Positions 27,811 through 36,386 of a stretch of DNA of 64,000 nucleotides are shown piece by piece. Every line of letters starts with the position of its first letter. The stretch's first letter is position 1. The translations under genes and the position numbers were made by a program. Below the pieces are notes generated by a model that did no database searches, was not told the DNA's origin, and saw only the letters and a program-made list of their open reading frames with translations. Source of the stretch: Gracilibacillus salitolerans. GTDB lineage: Bacteria > Bacillota > Bacilli > Bacillales > Amphibacillaceae. The DNA is taken from contig NZ_CP045915.1 of the NCBI RefSeq assembly GCF_009650095.1, forward strand, positions 4,712,001 through 4,776,000, given 5' to 3'.

Positions 27811-27838
27811 CCTTTCCATTCCTTTCTCATTAACTTCT

Positions 27839-27869
27839 ATTATAAACGAGTCAACTTGTACTTACAACT
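27839..27869 (-). promoter_or_regulatory. GH43 promoter with AraR-like operator
   Basis: Minus-strand TTGTAA (27862-27867), a 17-bp spacer and TATAAT (27839-27844). AGTTGTAAGTACAAGT (27854-27869) matches 13 of 16 positions of the AraR operator ATTTGTACGTACAAAT and covers the -35. This ties the GH43 gene to the arabinose regulon 22 kb away. Confidence 0.7.
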
Positions 27870-27915
27870 ATATAGTTAATTTTAAAATACAAAAAACTGA
27901 ACTAAAAAATAAAAA

Positions 27916-27938
27916 CCAACAGTATGTTACACTGTTGG
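27916..27938 (-). terminator. Terminator after alaT
   Basis: CCAACAGT pairs with ACTGTTGG across seven bases and is followed on the minus strand by TTTTTATTTTTT. It starts four bases past the alaT stop. Confidence 0.85.
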
Positions 27939-27941
27939 CTT

Positions 27942-29111
27942 TTATATTTCACTATTATGTTTAACAAATCGTCGCATTCTTTTCATAGATTCATCTAATT
28001 GTTTAATTGATGTAGCGTAGGAACAACGGATATATCCCTCTCCACTTTCACCAAAAACCTGTCCCGGTACAACGGCAACTCTTTCTTCTTCTAATAATTT
28101 TTGCGCAAATTCTTCTGAGCTATAACCAGTTTCTTTTATAGATGGGAATACATAAAATGCACCACCAGGCAAATGGCATGATAACCCCATCTCATTTAAT
28201 GCTTTCACGACAAAATTCCGACGTTGACGATAGCTGGTCTTCATTTCTCTGACACTTTCATTTCCATGGCGTAATGCTTCTAACGCCCCATGTTGTGCCA
28301 TTGTCGGTGCACACATCATTGTGTATTGATGAATTTTTGTCATAGCTTGCATAATAGCTGTTGGACCCGCAGCATAACCGAGTCGCCAACCTGTCATAGC
28401 AAAAGATTTAGAAAATCCGGAAATCACAATCGTCCGCTCTTTCATTCCATCGACAGATGCGATACTAGTTACTGCTTCATCATAAGCTAGCTCTGCGTAA
28501 ATTTCATCGGATAAAACAATTAAGTCATTTTTTCGTACAACCTGCGCTATTCCGTACAATTCTTCCCTGCTTAACACCGATCCAGTTGGATTGTTAGGAC
28601 TGCACAAAACAATAGCCTTTGTTCTTGGCGTTATCGCTGTTTCGATTTGTTCTGGTGTAATCTTAAACTCATTATCTGCTGTAGCACTTACAGATACAGG
28701 TACACCACCTGTCAACGAAATAGCAGGACTATAGGAAACAAAGCACGGCTCGACAACAATCACTTCATCTCCAGGATTCACAATCGCTCGTAAAGCTAAA
28801 TCAATCGCCTGACTGGCACCTACTGTCACTAAGATTTGATCTTCCGGATTATAAGAAATAGAAAATGTATCTCGAAGATACTTACTGATCTCTTCTCTTA
28901 ATTCGATTAAACCCGCATTAGCCGTATAGGCAGTATACCCTTGCTCCAAAGAATGATAACTCGCTTCTATTACATTCCAAGGAGTTACAAAATCCGGCTC
29001 CCCAACCCCCAGCGAGATAACATTATCCATTTGAGAAGCAAGATCAAAAAACTTGCGAATACCAGATGGCTGTAGTTCTTTAACATGGTTTGCTAAGTAT
29101 GATTTACTCAT
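27942..29111 (-). CDS. alaT: Alanine transaminase AlaT-like aminotransferase
   Basis: A 389-residue class I PLP aminotransferase. The cofactor Lys is in SGFSKSFAMTGWRLGY, with the SPNNPTGSVLS loop and the C-terminal Arg in YIRCSYATS. The linked Lrp-type regulator upstream reproduces the Bacillus subtilis alaR-alaT operon, whose enzyme makes alanine from pyruvate. The start overlaps the alaR stop by four bases (ATGA). Without the context it would be called only a generic aspartate/aromatic-type aminotransferase. Confidence 0.85.
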   Translation of the reverse strand: MSKSYLANHVKELQPSGIRKFFDLASQMDNVISLGVGEPDFVTPWNVIEASYHSLEQGYTAYTANAGLIELREEISKYLRDTFSISYNPEDQILVTVGASQAIDLALRAIVNPGDEVIVVEPCFVSYSPAISLTGGVPVSVSATADNEFKITPEQIETAITPRTKAIVLCSPNNPTGSVLSREELYGIAQVVRKNDLIVLSDEIYAELAYDEAVTSIASVDGMKERTIVISGFSKSFAMTGWRLGYAAGPTAIMQAMTKIHQYTMMCAPTMAQHGALEALRHGNESVREMKTSYRQRRNFVVKALNEMGLSCHLPGGAFYVFPSIKETGYSSEEFAQKLLEEERVAVVPGQVFGESGEGYIRCSYATSIKQLDESMKRMRRFVKHNSEI

Positions 29112-29605
29112 GGTGTCACCATGATTCGTTTGTCATCATCGTCACCTTCATCAAAAATAATTCCATCATGCTTATATTTTTTCAGAATGAAATGAGTTGT
29201 AGTGGAAAGTACCGTATCTAACGTGGACAATTTATCCGATACAAAACGACTAACTTCCATCATTGTTTTCCCTTCGACAGAAACACTTAAATCATAAGCA
29301 CCTGACATTAAATAGACTGCCTTCACTTCCGGGAAACGATAAATTCTGGAAGCGATTTTATCAAAGCCAACACCTCTCACTGGTGTTACCTTTACATCTA
29401 TTAAAGCCGCCACTCCTTCGTACTCATAGACATTAGACCAATCTACAAGTGTAGAATATCCAAGGATAGCGTGTTCCTTTTCTAATTGTTTAATCATTTC
29501 CTCCACTTCAACAGGAGCTACATCTAACATTTTACTAATGGTATCATTATCCATTCGACCGTTTTTTTCTAATAATTTCAATAATTCAATCTCTTTTTGT
29601 TCCAA
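29108..29605 (-). CDS. alaR: Lrp/AsnC-family regulator AlaR-like
   Basis: A 165-residue regulator with an N-terminal helix-turn-helix (about 1-60, LEKNGRMDNDTISKMLDV) and a C-terminal Lrp ligand domain (VAALIDVKVTPVRGVGFD...VYLMSGAYDLSVSVEG). In Bacillus subtilis AlaR activates alaT. I use the TTG at 29605 because AAGAAGGTGA lies just upstream and the length fits the family; the longer frame has no ribosome site. Confidence 0.85.
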   Translation of the reverse strand: MEQKEIELLKLLEKNGRMDNDTISKMLDVAPVEVEEMIKQLEKEHAILGYSTLVDWSNVYEYEGVAALIDVKVTPVRGVGFDKIASRIYRFPEVKAVYLMSGAYDLSVSVEGKTMMEVSRFVSDKLSTLDTVLSTTTHFILKKYKHDGIIFDEGDDDDKRIMVTP

Positions 29606-29699
29606 TCCATTCACCTTCTTTAGACGTTGTGTATACACTATATACAACTTGTTATTTATTCTTACTAATATTTAATCATACTACAATTAATCCCAAATA

Positions 29700-29838
29700 T
29701 AAAGTGTGACTTTCCTCAGCGAGGGGTCCCCCACTTGGGATTTAGCGAAACTTATCAGAGTGTTAACGGCCATTATTACCCACTTAGTTACTTAAACCTT
29801 GAAATGGGGATTTAATGGACGATTAGCACCGTGATAAA
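29700..29838. repeat. Element C, copy 1
   Basis: Starts AAAGTGTGACTTTCCTCAGC and ends GGACGATTAGCACCGTGATAAA. CTTATCAGAGTGTTAACGGCC inside pairs imperfectly with the 3' end to form a long hairpin. It belongs to the same family as 38393-38533 and 50397-50450. It lies between alaR and the methyltransferase, ending 46 bp before that gene's start. Confidence 0.8.
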
Positions 29839-29883
29839 CCATCATAATAGGAAAACTTCGAATCCCAGGAAGGAATGTTTCCA

Positions 29884-30597
29884 ATGATTAGTTATCATGA
29901 GCTCATAGCACAACTCGGGATTGGTTATACACATCCTGGAGGAAAAGCAGCAACAGAAAAATGGCTAAAACAAATACCTACAAACCTGAAGAACGTATTA
30001 GAAATAGGCTGTGGAACAGGCGAAACTCTTCTACAATTACGAGATCAAACAACAGCTTTTTTATATGGTATCGACAGCTCTGCTAACATGACAAACAATG
30101 CCAGGAACAAAACAAAACATCTCCAAAACACAGAAATCATGCAACAAAATATAGAAGATCTTTTATTTACACATCAATTCTTCGACCTAATAATTTCTGA
30201 GTCTGCCTTGGCTTTTACAACTATCGGTAACAGCCTCCCAAAGCTTACGAACTTACTTAAACCGAATGGACAAATTGTACTCTTAGAAATGGTGAAATCA
30301 AAAACTTTACCTGATATAGGTGAAGAAAGAATGAAAACATTTTACCAATTACCTCAATTATTATCCAAAGAAGACTGGTTAAAGCAGTTAATAGACAATA
30401 ATTACGAAACCGTCTATGTAGAAAAAATCGAGAAAGAGACAGGCACACCGATCACACTTCCTCCATATCTATCAAATGATTTGCTGCAGACATTAAATGA
30501 ACATTACCAGTTAAATACTGAATATGCTCACGATCTTCATACTTATTTATTCATAGCTAAAAAGCGAGGAGATAACCATGACCATATATGCGACTGA
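29884..30597 (+). CDS. Class I SAM-dependent methyltransferase
   Basis: A 237-residue protein with SAM-binding motif I VLEIGCGTGETLL (about residues 40-52), the acidic GIDSSANM at strand 2 and a motif IV-like FDLIISESAL. Substrate unknown. The start at 29884 has AGGAAGGA nine bases before; the frame also has an ATG three codons earlier, directly against this site. The last 20 bp overlap the DUF2268 gene, so the two are translationally coupled. Element C lies just upstream and may have brought or disturbed the promoter. Confidence 0.82.
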   Translation: MISYHELIAQLGIGYTHPGGKAATEKWLKQIPTNLKNVLEIGCGTGETLLQLRDQTTAFLYGIDSSANMTNNARNKTKHLQNTEIMQQNIEDLLFTHQFFDLIISESALAFTTIGNSLPKLTNLLKPNGQIVLLEMVKSKTLPDIGEERMKTFYQLPQLLSKEDWLKQLIDNNYETVYVEKIEKETGTPITLPPYLSNDLLQTLNEHYQLNTEYAHDLHTYLFIAKKRGDNHDHICD

Positions 30598-31408
30598 TAA
30601 GTGGATTAAGAAATTCACGGATAAAAAAGATGATAAAGACCGAAGTGAGCTGCATCTTTTACATCAATCTATTATTTGCGAACCGTTAACCAAGTTTTTT
30701 GAAGGTATCCCATCTGAAGCAATCCAAGAACACTTATTACGCCATGGGTTATTCTCTTCTAATCTAAATAAAGAAGACGCACAAAAATGGATACAACAAA
30801 ACTATTTATCTAAAGTGAACAACATTTATAAAAAATGCAAAAACGCATGGAATGGACCTGAACCTGATATATTTATTTTTCCTTCTAATGAAGAAATCAG
30901 GGAGTTGAAAGAATGGTACAACAGTAATGCTGGCTTAAGTTACCCTGACAAGCTGTTCTTATTCTTACAAAAGAATGCCAGCAATCGAGAAATAGTTGCT
31001 TTATTCCTTCATGAATACAGTCATATTTGCAGACTTCATCATTTTCCGAAGAAAGAAATGGAGTATACCTTACTAGACGCTATTATATTAGAAGGTATTG
31101 CTGAATGGATTGTGCGAAAAAAGGTAGGAGCCGCTTACGGAAACAAAAGAATAGAAAGGGTAACGGATGAGATATTAGAAGATTTATGGAAGAAATGGAT
31201 TGCACCTCTTCAACATTTGAAAAGAGATCACCCTAAACACGATATGATTATGTACGGACTTAATGGTGTCCCTAAAAATATTGGTTATATTATTGGTTAC
31301 AACATTATTCAACGTTATATGGAGAAACAAAAAGACTCCATAACCACATTATTGCAAACTCCTAACCATCAAATATTGGCAGAGCTAGATTCGCTAACAG
31401 ATAAATAA
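30578..31408 (+). CDS. DUF2268 putative Zn metalloprotease
   Basis: A 276-residue cytoplasmic protein. Residues around 145-150 read FLHEYSHICRLHH, an HExxH zinc motif, and ILEGIAEWIV about 35 residues later supplies the likely third ligand Glu, as in gluzincins. The C-terminal region GLNGVPKNIGYIIGYNIIQRY is typical of the DUF2268 family (Bacillus subtilis YjaZ type). GCGAGGAG precedes the ATG inside the methyltransferase gene. Role unknown; the tight link suggests a shared process. Confidence 0.8.
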   Translation: MTIYATDKWIKKFTDKKDDKDRSELHLLHQSIICEPLTKFFEGIPSEAIQEHLLRHGLFSSNLNKEDAQKWIQQNYLSKVNNIYKKCKNAWNGPEPDIFIFPSNEEIRELKEWYNSNAGLSYPDKLFLFLQKNASNREIVALFLHEYSHICRLHHFPKKEMEYTLLDAIILEGIAEWIVRKKVGAAYGNKRIERVTDEILEDLWKKWIAPLQHLKRDHPKHDMIMYGLNGVPKNIGYIIGYNIIQRYMEKQKDSITTLLQTPNHQILAELDSLTDK

Positions 31409-31513
31409 TTAGTGCAAATGCCGACGAACAGGTGACCACAATATTATCTCTTTCTCGCATAGTCTAATAGTAGTCTTCGGTGAATTGCTTGATATGGAGA
31501 AAGGAGGTTAATG

Positions 31514-31762
31514 ATGTCACATTATGATTTTTGCTGTCAAAACGTAGGTCGACCCGTGAAAATTGTTACACACCACGGGGAGGTCCATAGAGGTGTTATT
31601 AGAGGAGTTAATCGTTCTAAGGTATTTATTGATCCACTTGATGGGCGACGAGGAATTGGTGGATACGGATACGGCTTTTTTGGATATCGCAGAGGGCTAG
31701 GTCTTGGTATTGCTCTCGGCGCTATCGCAACGATCGCATTTTTACCATTTTTCTTTTGGTAA
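31514..31762 (+). CDS. Small membrane protein with Sm-like head and Gly/Tyr-rich neck
   Basis: An 82-residue protein preceded by AAAGGAGG. Residues 8-45 (VGRPVKIVTHHGEVHRGVIR, then a KVFIDPL strand) look like a small beta-barrel of Sm/SH3 type. Next comes a Gly/Tyr/Phe-rich stretch (GIGGYGYGFFGYRRG), then one hydrophobic segment ending FFFW. I do not know the family. Similar short Gly/Tyr-rich proteins occur in spore coats, but this is only a resemblance. Confidence 0.65.
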   Translation: MSHYDFCCQNVGRPVKIVTHHGEVHRGVIRGVNRSKVFIDPLDGRRGIGGYGYGFFGYRRGLGLGIALGAIATIAFLPFFFW

Positions 31763-31872
31763 TAATTTTTCCATTGCAGAAATTGCTTTACAAAGTACAA
31801 GGGAATGGATGTGTCTCATAAGATAGTTCCTTTTCGCACATTTTATAGCTAATTATGAACTGGCACGAAAAA

Positions 31873-31907
31873 TCTAAGGCTTTCGTCAATATGGCGAAAG
31901 CCTTAGA
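31873..31907. terminator. Bidirectional terminator near treR
   Basis: TCTAAGGCTTTCG and its exact complement form a 13-bp stem with a 9-nt loop. On the minus strand it is followed by TTTTTCG and would stop treR transcripts; on the plus strand a weaker TTATTT follows. Confidence 0.8.
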
Positions 31908-31942
31908 TTATTTAACTTCGACTTCGTGCCCACATTGATAAT

Positions 31943-32656
31943 TTAATGAATCCGTCTAGCAAAGTCTACAAATCGAAATTTATCTGGACGGTGCCTGGAT
32001 TCTGTATATTGAAACAGGCTGGCATCATCTAAATAGACATAGTTTTTGATGACCACAATATTGTGGAATCCTTCTAAATCTAAAACGTCGCGATCTTCTT
32101 CTGTTGGTTCTTCTACAACAATTTCTTTCTTAGCAAAACTGATGACCAGACCTAATACGTCTTCAAGATAGGCATATATTGATTTTTTCGCAATATCTTC
32201 CGTCATAGACGGAACATATTTTTCCACCAGGTAATCCTTATCCAATATAATACTCTGTCCAGAAAATTCCCGGGAACGAATCACTTCCCACACTTGATTC
32301 TTCCCCTTCAATTTTAATTGATCTTTCAGATAACGGGCAGGATTAATAAGCTGACAACGGTGTACCGTAGTAACCGGCTTCTCCCCCATTTTATCCGCTA
32401 ACTCTTTAAAGCTGACAAGCCCTGATACAGGGAAATCAAATTTACTACGATCAATTACCATCGAACCTTTTCCTCTAATTTTTTGTATATAGCCATTTTG
32501 TGCTAACAGGTTCAATGCTTTTCTTATCGTTTCTCTGGAGGTTTCGTATTTATCTGTCAATTCGTTCTCTGAAGGCAAGAATTGATTGGCTTTAAACTTC
32601 CTTTGTTCAATTTGTTGAACCATTTCCTGATAAATCACTAAATATTTATTTCGCAT
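31943..32656 (-). CDS. treR: Trehalose operon repressor (GntR family)
   Basis: A 237-residue regulator with an N-terminal GntR winged helix (LPSENELTDKYETSRETIRKAL) and a C-terminal UTRA effector domain, the TreR layout. TreR represses treP-treA and is released by trehalose 6-phosphate. It lies 19 bp downstream of treA, and two perfect TreR operators precede treP, supporting the call. Confidence 0.94.
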   Translation of the reverse strand: MRNKYLVIYQEMVQQIEQRKFKANQFLPSENELTDKYETSRETIRKALNLLAQNGYIQKIRGKGSMVIDRSKFDFPVSGLVSFKELADKMGEKPVTTVHRCQLINPARYLKDQLKLKGKNQVWEVIRSREFSGQSIILDKDYLVEKYVPSMTEDIAKKSIYAYLEDVLGLVISFAKKEIVVEEPTEEDRDVLDLEGFHNIVVIKNYVYLDDASLFQYTESRHRPDKFRFVDFARRIH

Positions 32657-32675
32657 TCCAATTTATCCCCATCTA

Positions 32676-34355
32676 TTACTTAATATAGTACACAAATGAT
32701 TCATAAGGACGCAACGTGACATTCTCCAATTGCGTAGGAGGTTGCTGATAATTAGAAAGAATAACCTCTCCACTTTCAAATTGCTCTTTCACTTCTTCTG
32801 GTAATTTTAACGTTACTTCCTCAGCATAAAAATTGTTTACTACTAGCATGCTTTCTTGATCATTTTCTCGTACATAAGTGAAAATAGCAAGATCATCCGG
32901 TAAAATTAACCGATAACTTCCCTCTGTTATTACTTGATACTCTTTTCTCATTTGAATTAATGTTTGATAATGATAAAAAATAGATTCTTTATCCGCTATA
33001 GCTTGTTCAGCATTAATAGTCGCAAAATTATCTGGTAGGCCAATCCATGGTGTTCCTTCTGTAAATCCTGCATTTTCTCCGTCATGCCATTGTACTGGTG
33101 TCCGGGAATTATCACGTGATTTTTCTTTTAAGATCGCAATAATGTCTTCTTCCGACATACCTTCTTCTTTTTTCATATTATACATATTAATCGATTCTAC
33201 ATCACGATATTGTTCGATGTTATCAAATCCAGGGTTTGTCATACCAAACTCTTCACCTTGATAAATATAAGGTGTCCCTTGCATTAAATGAATCGTCGTT
33301 GCTAACATTCTTGCTGATTTATTGTGATAATTTGTATCATCCCCAAATCGTGACACAGCTCTTGGCTGGTCATGATTACACCAAAACAAAGCATTCCAGC
33401 CTCCACCTTGTTGCATTCCTATTTGCCATTTGGAGAGGATTTGCTTTAACTCTAAGAAGTCAAATGGTGCTTTTGTCCATTTTTCACCATTGGGGTAATC
33501 GACTTTTAAATGATGGAAGTTGAAAGTCATATCTAATTCTTCGCTTTTTGGGTTGGAATATTGGGTGCAATCTTTTATCGTTGTGGAAGACATTTCCCCA
33601 ACGGTCATCGTTTCACGGTTCTTAAAAACCTGTTGATTCATTTCATGTAAGAATTCATGTACTCTCGGACCATCCGTATAAAACTTTCTTCCGTCTCCGG
33701 GAGGCACGCTGCCATCATCATCGGGAAAACGTTGGTCCTTTGATATCAAATTAATAACATCTAAACGAAATCCGTCTACTCCTTTATCAAGCCAAAAATT
33801 CATCATTTTGTATACATCGTCCCGCACTGCTTCGTTTTCCCAATTTAAGTCTGCTTGTGTAACGTCAAATAAATGCAAATAATACTCGCCGGCACCTTCA
33901 TCCAATTCCCAGGCAGAACCGCCGAACTTCGATTGCCAATTGGTTGGTGGAATATTGGCTTCTGTTTCTTTCCAAATATAATAGTTTCGATACGGATTAT
34001 CTTTTGAACGCCTTGATTCTTTGAACCATTGATGGTCTGTAGAAGTATGATTCACAACAATATCCATGATAATTTTAACTTCTCGATGGTGTGCTTCATC
34101 TAATAATTTTTCAAAGTCTTCCATTGTGCCGTATTCAGGGTGAATGGCATAGTAGTCAGATATATCGTATCCATTATCTTTTTGTGGCGATGCGTAAATA
34201 GGTGTCAGCCAAATAACGTCAACACCTAATTTTTTCAGATAATCCAATTTTTCAATAATACCTTGGATATCCCCAACACCGTTACCTGTCGTATCATTAA
34301 AGCTTTTCGGATATATTTGATAGACAACAGATTTTTGCCACCATTTCTCGTCCAT
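32676..34355 (-). CDS. treA: Trehalose-6-phosphate hydrolase (alpha,alpha-phosphotrehalase)
   Basis: Splits trehalose 6-phosphate into glucose and glucose 6-phosphate. This 559-residue GH13 enzyme has a (beta/alpha)8 barrel with DIVVNHTSTDHQWF, the nucleophile Asp in DGFRLDVINLI, the acid Glu in TVGEMSS and the transition-state NHDQPR, ending with a beta-sandwich. Length and motifs fit the oligo-1,6-glucosidase-like TreA/TreC group, and the treR and treP neighbours fix the substrate. A 424-bp gap with element A parts it from treP. No second TreR box was found directly before it. Confidence 0.94.
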   Translation of the reverse strand: MDEKWWQKSVVYQIYPKSFNDTTGNGVGDIQGIIEKLDYLKKLGVDVIWLTPIYASPQKDNGYDISDYYAIHPEYGTMEDFEKLLDEAHHREVKIIMDIVVNHTSTDHQWFKESRRSKDNPYRNYYIWKETEANIPPTNWQSKFGGSAWELDEGAGEYYLHLFDVTQADLNWENEAVRDDVYKMMNFWLDKGVDGFRLDVINLISKDQRFPDDDGSVPPGDGRKFYTDGPRVHEFLHEMNQQVFKNRETMTVGEMSSTTIKDCTQYSNPKSEELDMTFNFHHLKVDYPNGEKWTKAPFDFLELKQILSKWQIGMQQGGGWNALFWCNHDQPRAVSRFGDDTNYHNKSARMLATTIHLMQGTPYIYQGEEFGMTNPGFDNIEQYRDVESINMYNMKKEEGMSEEDIIAILKEKSRDNSRTPVQWHDGENAGFTEGTPWIGLPDNFATINAEQAIADKESIFYHYQTLIQMRKEYQVITEGSYRLILPDDLAIFTYVRENDQESMLVVNNFYAEEVTLKLPEEVKEQFESGEVILSNYQQPPTQLENVTLRPYESFVYYIK

Positions 34356-34528
34356 ATATTACACCCTCCTGTTAATCTGTGTTGAATATTTATAGTACGT
34401 GCATTTCGCTTTTTAACTAGTATAAAAAACTCTCAATCCGCATTCGTACTAGATAAAAACTGCGAAGTAATGAAAATTCTGTTTAGTGTGGCTTTCTTCT
34501 ATTCTTCTGAAGTTGAGTGCTAATTCGT

Positions 34529-34654
34529 CGCTGCAGAAAAATACTCCCTTTCCGGGGGAACAGCACATTTCCGAAGACCCCGTAGGAAAGCGAACGTTGC
34601 TTTCAGAGGAGGCTAATGCCGTGCCTATGGAAATCGGAGTATTCTGCCGGAGCG
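34529..34654. repeat. Element A, copy 2
   Basis: About 126 bp related to 2693-2816, sharing GGGGGAACAGCAC, CCGAAGACCCCG, GAGGAGGCT and GTATTCTGCCG blocks in the same order and orientation. The ends CGCTGCAGAA...TATTCTGCCGGAGCG pair. It lies between treP and treA, genes that usually adjoin, so it has either inserted there or been kept as a spacer. Confidence 0.75.
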
Positions 34655-34754
34655 TATGTTTTTACAAACCAACAAATCAGAATGGAAGAAAGCAAATTCC
34701 CAGGTAAGTTATTGGACAGTTTTTGGCCATGTTCACCATTTTTACACTGACCAC

Positions 34755-34781
34755 AAAAAGAGGAGTTTCCCCCCTCTTTTT
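34755..34781 (-). terminator. Terminator at the treP stop codon
   Basis: AAAAAGAGG pairs with CCTCTTTTT over a short loop, T-rich on the minus strand. Its first arm overlaps the treP TAA. It could reduce transcription into treA. Confidence 0.75.
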
Positions 34782-36222
34782 ATGGTCTTGTTTTTCCTAG
34801 GCGATCGTATGCGTCTTTACCCATTTTTGTTCTTGCCAGAATAACTGTTAAAATAAATGGCACTACAATTGCTATCAGCATCGCTATGGTAAACATAAGC
34901 ATATGTGGCACTTGAATCGAAAGAATACCTGGTATACCACCTACACCAATGGAATTCGCCATAACGCCAGACCCAACTGATACTACTGCTGCGATTGCAG
35001 AACCCGTCATACCTGCAATAAACGGAAAGAGATAACGTAAGTTAATACCAAATAATGCTGGTTCAGTTACACCTAAATAACAGGAGATTGCTGCTGGAAC
35101 AGATACTTGTTGTTCTTTCTTGTCTTTACGGTTTAAGTAGATCATGGCAACAACCGCCGAACCTTGTGCAATATTGGATAATGCAATCATTGGCCAGAGA
35201 TTTGTTCCGTCAAATTCACTCATAAGCTGTAAGTCAATCGCATTTGTCATATGGTGTAAACCAGTGATCACTAAAGGCGCGTATGCAAAACCAAATACAG
35301 CTGCAAATAACCAACCAAATGCAGAAGTTAAACCGCTATACACAACATTCGAAATCCAAGAACCAATTTCCCAACCGATTGGACCTAATACTACATGTGC
35401 CACTAATACAGCTGGGATTAAAGCAAAAAATGGCACAAAAATCATCGATACTACTTGTGGAATTACTTTACGCAACCAAATCTCTAAATAAGCTAATACG
35501 AAACCAGCTAATATAGCCGGAATAACTTGTGCTTGATAACCAATCATATCAATTTGTGCAAAACCGAAGTCCCATACCGGAATATCTTCAGCACCCGGCA
35601 CTCCATACGCATTGAGCAGTTGCGGAGAAACTAATGTAATACCTAATATAATACCTAATACTTGTGTGGTACCCATCTTACGTGAAATAGACCAAGTAAT
35701 CGCAACAGGTAAGAAGTGGAATATCGCTTCAGCTATTAACCATAGAAAATCATATAATCCTTGCCAAAACTGAGATGATTCCGCTAAAGTCATCGTCCCG
35801 TTATTCACCATATCAATTTCACCGATTACATTACGAAAACCTAAAATAAGTCCACCAACAACTAATGCAGGGATAATTGGTGTAAAGATATCAGCTAAAT
35901 GTGCTACTAGACGTTGTACAATATTCATATTTTGCTTGGCTGCTTCTTTTGCATCTTCTTTAGAAGTATCTCCTACTCCTGCTATTTTGGTAAATTCATT
36001 ATAAAAAGAAGCCACTTCATTTCCAACAATAACTTGAAACTGACCTGCCTGCGTAAATGTTCCTTTAACTATATCCATATCATCAATTGCATCAACATCC
36101 GCTTTGTCTGGATCATTTAATACAAATCGCATTCTCGTCGCACAATGTGTAACAACTGAGATATTTTCACTACCGCCGACTTTATCCAACAATTCTTTAG
36201 CTGGATCTGTAAACTTGCTCAA
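34780..36222 (-). CDS. treP: Trehalose-specific PTS transporter, EIIBC
   Basis: Imports trehalose as trehalose 6-phosphate. The 480-residue protein has an EIIB domain (about 1-85) with the phosphorylated Cys in VVTHCATRMRF, and an EIIC domain (about 105-480) with ten hydrophobic segments and the VITGLHHMTNAIDLQL motif. There is no EIIA domain, as in other TreP, so a general EIIA(Glc) is needed. The start is the TTG at 36222 with GAGGAGG seven bases before it; the longer frame crosses the operators and is not credible. Confidence 0.94.
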   Translation of the reverse strand: MSKFTDPAKELLDKVGGSENISVVTHCATRMRFVLNDPDKADVDAIDDMDIVKGTFTQAGQFQVIVGNEVASFYNEFTKIAGVGDTSKEDAKEAAKQNMNIVQRLVAHLADIFTPIIPALVVGGLILGFRNVIGEIDMVNNGTMTLAESSQFWQGLYDFLWLIAEAIFHFLPVAITWSISRKMGTTQVLGIILGITLVSPQLLNAYGVPGAEDIPVWDFGFAQIDMIGYQAQVIPAILAGFVLAYLEIWLRKVIPQVVSMIFVPFFALIPAVLVAHVVLGPIGWEIGSWISNVVYSGLTSAFGWLFAAVFGFAYAPLVITGLHHMTNAIDLQLMSEFDGTNLWPMIALSNIAQGSAVVAMIYLNRKDKKEQQVSVPAAISCYLGVTEPALFGINLRYLFPFIAGMTGSAIAAVVSVGSGVMANSIGVGGIPGILSIQVPHMLMFTIAMLIAIVVPFILTVILARTKMGKDAYDRLGKTRP

Positions 36223-36249
36223 TGCCCTTCCTCCTCGATGAATTATATT

Positions 36250-36305
36250 CTTGTATATACAAGTGATTGCGTTTTCATAGTAACTTGTATATACAAGAAT
36301 GTCAA
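36250..36305 (-). promoter_or_regulatory. treP promoter with two TreR operators and a cre-like site
   Basis: Two perfect copies of CTTGTATATACAAG (36250-36263 and 36284-36297), centres 34 bp apart, contain the known TreR half-sites TTGTATATACAA. The minus-strand promoter TTGACA (36300-36305), 17-bp spacer and TACTAT (36277-36282) has one operator wholly within its spacer. A cre-like TGAAAACGCAATCA (36264-36277, one mismatch) fills the space between operators. So both TreR and CcpA can block the same start. Confidence 0.88.
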
Positions 36306-36350
36306 CAAAATTTTTTTGCATCATATTCAGACCCGGATTATCACCTAAAT

Positions 36351-36380
36351 GAAAGCAAAGGTTGGACAACCTTTGCTTTC
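36351..36380 (-). terminator. Terminator after the stress-type gene
   Basis: A perfect 13-bp stem, GAAAGCAAAGGTT and its complement, with a GTCC loop, lies six bases past the stop codon. Confidence 0.8.
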
Positions 36381-36386
36381 ATTTAC

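Noticed and set aside
34390..34415. AraR-like GTACGTGC upstream of treA
   Set aside because: Only about half of the operator positions fit and the flanks are not palindromic.
34486..34844. Plus-strand ORFs between treA and treP
   Set aside because: They run through element A copy 2 and the treP terminator and lack ribosome sites.
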